A stretch of 8,449 nucleotides of DNA from an uncultured Clostridium sp. (lineage in GTDB: Bacteria; Bacillota; Clostridia; Clostridiales; Clostridiaceae). The notes beneath the pieces are model-generated. The model did no database searches and was not told where the DNA came from. It saw nothing but the letters and a program-made list of their open reading frames with translations. The stretch spans positions 1 to 8,449 of the forward strand of contig URGW01000063.1 in the NCBI GenBank assembly GCA_900547475.1, read 5' to 3'. Positions 5,247-8,449 of the stretch are shown in pieces (position 1 is the stretch's first letter; each line of letters starts with the position of its first letter). A program made the translations under genes and the position numbers.

Positions 5247-6191
5247 ATGAAAAAAGTATCAAGAGCAAACACATATTTTTTTATAATTATACTATTACAA
5301 TTATTTTTACCGGTACAGTTAATATTTAGATGGTTTAATATTACTGATAGTAAGTTAATGTTACTTATTAGTCATGTCATAATATTTATTTTTCCAGCTA
5401 TTATATATTTAATTATTACAAAACAATCCATAAAAAATGTATTAAAGTTAAACAAGCTTTATTTTAAGGATGCACTATTAATAATATTATTAGCCTTTGT
5501 ATGTCAACCAATAATGACGTTCTTTTCTTTAATTTCTCAGTTCTTTTTTGAAAATGAAATTGGAAATTTTGTAACAGAAATAGTAGCTTCGCCATATATA
5601 ATTTTACTTCTACTTATAGCTGTATTACCAGCTATCACAGAAGAAATAACAATACGTGGAGTAGTTTTATCTGGATATGAAGATAAAAATATTTACTTAG
5701 CTGCTTCTATAACAGGATTATTATTTGGAATAATGCATTTAGATCCTCAACAATTTTTGTATGCAGCAGTTTTGGGGTTTGTATTAGCATTAGTAGTAAG
5801 AATAACTAATTCAATATTTGCATCAGCATTAATACATTTTTTAATAAATGGAACATCAATAACATTACAAAAATTACTATCTTTAATTCAAGATAATGCT
5901 TTAGTTATGGAGCAAGCATCTGAGGTTAGTATAAGAAATTTGGCAATTTCAGAAAAGATATTTATGGCTATTTTTTATGGATTAATAGCATTAGCATTTG
6001 GAGTAGCTGCATATTTCATAATTAGAAAGTTAGCAGAATTAAATATTAGAAGAGGAATAATAAGTAGAGATGAATTAAGTATTAAATATAGTAAAAGTAA
6101 TGAAAGAGTATTTAATATTCAATTTATAGCTATAATAATAGTTTATTTACTATATATGATGGCAGGTATAATAATTAGATATTTACTTTAG
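5247..6191 (+). CDS. CPBP (CAAX/Abi) family intramembrane glutamic-type metalloprotease
   Basis: 314 aa with AGGAGAGA immediately before the ATG. The protein is strongly hydrophobic, with about eight likely membrane helices (roughly 9-27, 38-57, 75-100, 115-130, 150-163, 170-186, 235-258 and 291-312). The catalytic motifs of the CPBP/Rce1-type family are complete: E132-E133-xxx-R137 (EEITIR), FxxxH at F160-H164 (FGIMH), and H197-xxx-N201 (HFLIN) in the last core helix. These proteins cleave within or next to the membrane; bacterial members have been linked to bacteriocin self-immunity, peptide maturation and regulation. No bacteriocin or double-glycine peptide gene is nearby, so the substrate is unknown. 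The gene has its own promoter, a palindrome just upstream and a terminator downstream, so it is probably a single-gene unit. Confidence 0.94.
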   Translation: MKKVSRANTYFFIIILLQLFLPVQLIFRWFNITDSKLMLLISHVIIFIFPAIIYLIITKQSIKNVLKLNKLYFKDALLIILLAFVCQPIMTFFSLISQFFFENEIGNFVTEIVASPYIILLLLIAVLPAITEEITIRGVVLSGYEDKNIYLAASITGLLFGIMHLDPQQFLYAAVLGFVLALVVRITNSIFASALIHFLINGTSITLQKLLSLIQDNALVMEQASEVSIRNLAISEKIFMAIFYGLIALAFGVAAYFIIRKLAELNIRRGIISRDELSIKYSKSNERVFNIQFIAIIIVYLLYMMAGIIIRYLL

Positions 6192-6202
6192 TATATAAAA
6201 AT

Positions 6203-6236
6203 GAGGCCGGAATAATATTATCCCGGTCTCTTTTAA
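6203..6236. terminator. Two-way intrinsic terminator between convergent genes
   Basis: GAGGCCGG (6203-6210) pairs with CCGGTCTC (6223-6230), with one G-T wobble, around an AT loop. TTTT follows on the + strand, and ATTTTTATA follows on the - strand. It is the most GC-rich hairpin of the window and can serve both the CPBP gene and the leftward gene ending at 6249. Confidence 0.92.
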
Positions 6237-6248
6237 GTATAATAAATT

Positions 6249-6686
6249 TTAACGATATGCTGGTGGTGTACTTTGTGATTGCTGATAAATAAATGAAAAA
6301 TCATCTTTAGTAATCCAACCCCTACAATTGTAATTACTATCAATAGGTAAATTTACATAGAACCAAGTTGTATCATTTATAATAGCACTATCTAAAATTT
6401 TAACTTCCATTTTTATATTTAATACTTTAACTTTAGGAGAATCAGTGAGTGGGGCAAGGAAAACAGTTGTATTAGCATTGGTTATAGCTGCCTTAGCAGT
6501 AGGAGTTAAAAATTGTATATCTATATTTTGATTTTTAATTAAAACATTTCTATATTCATTTCTAATATTATTAAATTGATTAGAAGTTCTTAATATCCTT
6601 TTTTTAGCTATAGTTAATTTTTTTTCATAATAAAAATACATAAATATAATAATGAATATGAGTATTAAAAATATAAAATATTTCAA
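6249..6686 (-). CDS. Membrane-anchored SH3-like domain protein
   Basis: 145 aa on the - strand with a TTG start at 6686; GGAGGT (6696-6691) lies 4 nt upstream and no in-frame ATG is near. Residues 2-20 are a single very hydrophobic helix (FIFLILIFIIIFMYFYY) followed by EKK, fitting an N-terminal anchor with the rest outside. A helical, charged linker (about 21-55) leads to a bacterial SH3-like domain (about 70-134). That domain begins NTTVFLAPLTDSPKV, has alternating strands KVLNIKMEVKILD, then WFYVNL (108-113) and the typical closing RGWITKDDF (122-130). Such domains usually bind cell-wall peptides or act as modules in envelope proteins, so a wall-associated role is likely but no enzyme domain is present. 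It shares a terminator with the convergent CPBP gene. Its promoter was not identified in the AT-rich 6697-6812 stretch. Confidence 0.85.
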   Translation of the reverse strand: MKYFIFLILIFIIIFMYFYYEKKLTIAKKRILRTSNQFNNIRNEYRNVLIKNQNIDIQFLTPTAKAAITNANTTVFLAPLTDSPKVKVLNIKMEVKILDSAIINDTTWFYVNLPIDSNYNCRGWITKDDFSFIYQQSQSTPPAYR

Positions 6687-6812
6687 TGTTACCTCCAGAA
6701 TAAATGTTATATAATATATTTATATTTAACTAGTAATAAAAAATGACTTTAAATTTAAATCTTATACTATTAAGTATATTAGAAATAAATATATAAATTT
6801 ATAAAAAAGTAT

Positions 6813-6841
6813 TTGACATAATGTCTAATGATATGTATAAT
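6813..6841 (+). promoter_or_regulatory. Perfect consensus sigma-A promoter of tRNA-Phe
   Basis: TTGACA (6813-6818), a 17-nt spacer and TATAAT (6836-6841) match the consensus at every position. The start would be near 6848, leaving only a few nucleotides for RNase P to trim from the tRNA 5' end. Confidence 0.96.
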
Positions 6842-6852
6842 CAAATTGTTGA

Positions 6853-6928
<76 letters not shown>

Positions 6929-6930
6929 GG

Positions 6931-6967
6931 AAAGCAACTTACTATAGTAAGTTGCTTTTTTTATTTT
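6931..6967 (+). terminator. Intrinsic terminator of tRNA-Phe
   Basis: Positions 6931-6958 are a perfect 28-nt palindrome: AAAGCAACTTACTA followed by its exact complement. A run of T bases and TATTTTT follow. It begins 2 nt after the tRNA CCA. Confidence 0.95.
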
Positions 6968-7088
6968 TAGGAAATTATATTTATTAAAGAATTAATATAT
7001 AAATTTCATTTATTGTTAAGTTTAAATTAAGATATAATTAATAATTAGGGTATATAATTTATTTATAGATAAAAAAGGGGGAAGAGAT

Positions 7089-7295
7089 ATGATAGAAAAA
7101 ATAATACTTTCAGATCAAGATTATGAATACTTGACTAAAGGAATAGCAAGTGGGATTGGTGTAGGAACTTTATTAGGATTATTATTAGAAAATGTTATTT
7201 TTGGTTTTGCTTTAGGAGGCGTTATTGGAATTATCTTGTCTCTTATATATTCTGGTTATAAAAAAGTGAGTAAAAATAGGAATTTAACTAATTAA
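7089..7295 (+). CDS. Small glycine-rich membrane protein, 68 aa
   Basis: Not assigned to a family. The ATG at 7089 is preceded by a purine-rich GGGGGAAGAG site (7077-7086). A soluble start (1-17, acidic and polar) is followed by a hydrophobic stretch from about 18 to 55, long enough for two helices. Small residues repeat through it: GIASGIGVGTLLG (18-30), then FGFALGGVIGIILS (38-51). Such GxxxG-type spacing suggests tight packing of a helical hairpin or oligomer in the membrane. The C-terminus (56-68) is basic (YKKVSKNRN), favouring an internal tail. It could be a stress-type or channel-like small protein, or a general accessory; none can be shown. It has its own terminator, converging with ung. 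Several TATAAT-like boxes lie upstream, none with a well-spaced -35. Confidence 0.8.
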   Translation: MIEKIILSDQDYEYLTKGIASGIGVGTLLGLLLENVIFGFALGGVIGIILSLIYSGYKKVSKNRNLTN

Positions 7296-7317
7296 ATTTA
7301 TATATTTAATCAAATAG

Positions 7318-7353
7318 AAAAGTTAGAACAAAGAAAATGTTCTAACTTTTTTT
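7318..7353. terminator. Two-way intrinsic terminator between the 68-aa gene and ung
   Basis: AAAAGTTAGAACA (7318-7330) pairs over 13 bp with TGTTCTAACTTTT (7338-7350) around a 7-nt loop, followed by three more T on the + strand. Read leftward, the hairpin ends in TTTTCTATTTG, so it can also stop ung transcripts. The ung stop codon (7354-7352) touches the T tract. Confidence 0.93.
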
Positions 7354-8029
7354 AAATATTATCTATTTGCCAATCAATAGGATTTTTATTGACAGAAATT
7401 AAGAAATTATTGATCTTTGAAAAAGGCTTACTTCCAAAGAATCCTCTAGCTGCAGATAAAGGACTGGGATGAACAGAAGTAAGAATTAAATGTTTTTTAT
7501 TTGTAATTAAGCTTTTCTTTTTGATTGCATTATTACCCCAAAGTAAAAATACAACAGGATCATCTTTTGCATTAACTAAAGAAATAATCTTATCAGTGAA
7601 TATTTCCCAACCTATATTTTTATGAGAATTTGCTTCACCGGCTCTAACAGTAAGAGAAGTATTTAAAAGTAATACTCCTTGATCTGCCCATTTTTTTAAA
7701 TATCCATTATTAGGAATATAGCAACCTAAATCAGAATTTAATTCCTTATATATGTTTAACAATGAAGGAGGTATTTTTATACCAGGATTAACAGAAAAAC
7801 TTAATCCATGCGCTTGACCTGGACCATGATATGGATCCTGACCAAGTATAACAACTTTTATATCTTTATAAGGTGTAAAGTGTAGAGCATTAAAGATATC
7901 ATATTTATCAGGATATATTGTTCTAGTTCTATATTCAGTTGTCAAAAAACTTCTTAAAGTTTGATAGTATTCTTTATTAAATTCATCATCTAAAAGATTT
8001 TTCCAGTCATTTTTCAATATATTTGCCAT
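7352..8029 (-). CDS. ung: Uracil-DNA glycosylase, family 1
   Basis: Removes uracil from DNA (from cytosine deamination or dUTP incorporation) as the first step of base excision repair. 225 aa from the ATG at 8029, normal for bacterial Ung. A GTG at 8038 in the same frame is rejected because its first G is the last base of AGGAG (8042-8038), which sits 8 nt from the ATG. All family motifs are intact: the water-activating loop GQDPYHGPGQAHG (63-75) with catalytic D65, uracil-stacking F78 in LSFSV, the Pro/Ser-containing loop KIPPSL (85-90), N123 in LLNTSL for uracil recognition, LLWGNNA (162-168), and the minor-groove Leu loop HPSPLSAARGF (187-197) with catalytic H187. It is a single-gene unit read away from the rRNA operon promoter to its right. 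Confidence 0.97.
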   Translation of the reverse strand: MANILKNDWKNLLDDEFNKEYYQTLRSFLTTEYRTRTIYPDKYDIFNALHFTPYKDIKVVILGQDPYHGPGQAHGLSFSVNPGIKIPPSLLNIYKELNSDLGCYIPNNGYLKKWADQGVLLLNTSLTVRAGEANSHKNIGWEIFTDKIISLVNAKDDPVVFLLWGNNAIKKKSLITNKKHLILTSVHPSPLSAARGFFGSKPFSKINNFLISVNKNPIDWQIDNI

Positions 8030-8084
8030 TATAATCACTCCTAATTAAAAATAGTTTTTCTAATTAATTTATAAATATTAGATA

Positions 8085-8115
8085 ATTATAGCACAAACGC
8101 TACCTAGTATATCAA
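8085..8115 (-). promoter_or_regulatory. Probable extended -10 promoter of ung
   Basis: On the - strand TATAAT (8090-8085) is preceded by TGC, giving the TGnTATAAT extended -10 form. TTGATA (8115-8110) could be a -35 with a 19-nt spacer. The start near 8078 would give a leader of about 50 nt. Confidence 0.6.
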
Positions 8116-8120
8116 TAATA

Positions 8121-8160
8121 GAAAAATAGAGAAAAAATAAGAAAAAATAAGAAATAATAA
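8121..8160. repeat. 10-bp A-rich tandem repeat, four copies
   Basis: Four consecutive 10-mers read GAAAAATAGA, GAAAAAATAA, GAAAAAATAA and GAAATAATAA. The middle two are identical and the outer two differ from them by two bases. A-tracts repeating at about one helix turn are expected to bend DNA. Confidence 0.75.
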
Positions 8161-8309
8161 ATATATTTGAATATAATCAATTAAAAGTGATAATAATAAA
8201 AAAAGAATAGTGATATTATAAATCACGTCAGCGGTGACAAAAACAAACAAAGTAAGTGATTGTTAGTGCTGATACGATAAAATAATTCTTTCAAAATGAT
8301 TAAAGTTAA
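8161..8309. other. AT-rich region upstream of the rrn promoter
   Basis: No gene is seen. It holds two adjoining short inverted repeats, GTGAT/ATCAC (8210-8214 and 8222-8226) and GTCA/TGAC (8227-8230 and 8235-8238). A weak promoter-like pair, TTGAAT (8167-8172) and GATAAT (8189-8194) 16 nt apart, might be an upstream rrn promoter but is not well supported. Confidence 0.4.
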
Positions 8310-8357
8310 AACTTTTTTTAAAAAGTTGTTGACAGTGGTCGGAAGGAATGATAAGAT
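8310..8357 (+). promoter_or_regulatory. rRNA operon promoter with A/T-rich UP-type element
   Basis: TTGACA (8329-8334), a 17-nt spacer and TAAGAT (8352-8357, 5 of 6) form a strong promoter. Directly upstream lies a near-palindromic A/T block, AACTTTTT, TT, AAAAAGTT (8310-8327), placed where UP elements contact the RNA polymerase alpha subunit. The sequence downstream is a recognisable rrn leader. Confidence 0.9.
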
Positions 8358-8363
8358 AAGGAA

Positions 8364-8449
8364 GTCGCTTCGGTGCGACAGAGTAAATGGTCTTTGAAAA
8401 TTGAACAGAATATAGTTAAAGTAAACCAGCAATTCTTTTGAGAGTCTTA
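8364..8449 (+). promoter_or_regulatory. 16S rRNA precursor leader with boxA
   Basis: The leader starts with a small hairpin, GTCGC (8364-8368) with GCGAC (8375-8379) around a TTCGGT loop, near the expected transcription start. The boxA-like antitermination element TGGTCTTTGA (8388-8397) follows and continues as AAATTGAACAG, a pattern typical of Firmicute rrn leaders; boxA binds NusB-NusE. The rest should form one side of the 16S processing stem. The 16S gene itself is not in the window and should begin within a few tens of bases after 8449. Confidence 0.9.

Noticed and set aside
5247..6191. Bacteriocin immunity system around the CPBP protease
   Set aside because: No small precursor peptide, ABC exporter or histidine kinase gene is nearby; the flanking genes are housekeeping types with their own terminators.
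8030..8038. GTG start for ung at 8038, adding MII
   Set aside because: The GTG overlaps the AGGAG site itself, while the ATG at 8029 has ideal 8-nt spacing and gives the usual Ung length.
8223..8432. Open frame of 69 codons on the - strand
   Set aside because: It runs antisense through the rrn promoter, boxA and leader, which explain this sequence fully, and its product resembles no family.

Overview
The window looks like a chromosomal segment of a very AT-rich, Gram-positive, spore-forming-type Firmicute, most probably Clostridium sensu stricto. This is inferred from the low GC, strong GGAGG-type ribosome binding sites, intrinsic terminators with T tracts, a clostridial-style rRNA operon leader, and the family content (EF-G paralogue, VanZ-like, CPBP protease, stand-alone PncC). 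Most genes point rightwards; the two leftward ones are an SH3-type membrane protein gene and ung.

Layout. 1-97: 3' part of tRNA-Ala(TGC) and its terminator, the end of an RNA unit that begins outside the window. 98-1740: a possible three-gene run of a 50-aa helical protein (GTG start), a 147-aa double zinc-ribbon/coiled-coil protein and a VanZ-like membrane protein, followed by two hairpins, the second a good terminator. 1741-4441: an EF-G paralogue with a structured translation start region, then an unrecognised 78-aa protein and a terminator. 4572-5126: stand-alone pncC with terminator. 5161-6236: a perfect 20-nt palindrome, a promoter, a CPBP-family membrane protease and a two-way terminator shared with the leftward SH3-type gene (6249-6686). 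6813-6967: a complete tRNA-Phe transcription unit with a perfect consensus promoter and a perfect hairpin terminator. 7089-8029: a 68-aa glycine-rich membrane protein and ung, converging on one two-way terminator. 8030-8449: ung promoter, an A-rich 10-bp repeat, and the promoter, boxA and leader of an rRNA operon whose 16S gene should start just past the end.

The genes do not form one pathway. The segment is a set of short housekeeping or accessory units between two stable-RNA loci. The common themes are translation (two tRNAs, rrn leader, EF-G paralogue), nucleotide and DNA maintenance (pncC, ung) and membrane or envelope proteins (VanZ-like, CPBP, SH3-type, 68-aa protein). I see no transposase, integrase, CRISPR array, toxin-antitoxin pair or phage gene, and no convincing undescribed multi-gene system. 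The points most worth a second look are the hairpin in the EF-G paralogue's translation start region, its Tyr in place of the usual catalytic His, the 20-nt palindrome beside the CPBP gene promoter, and the 10-bp A-tract repeat upstream of the rrn promoter.
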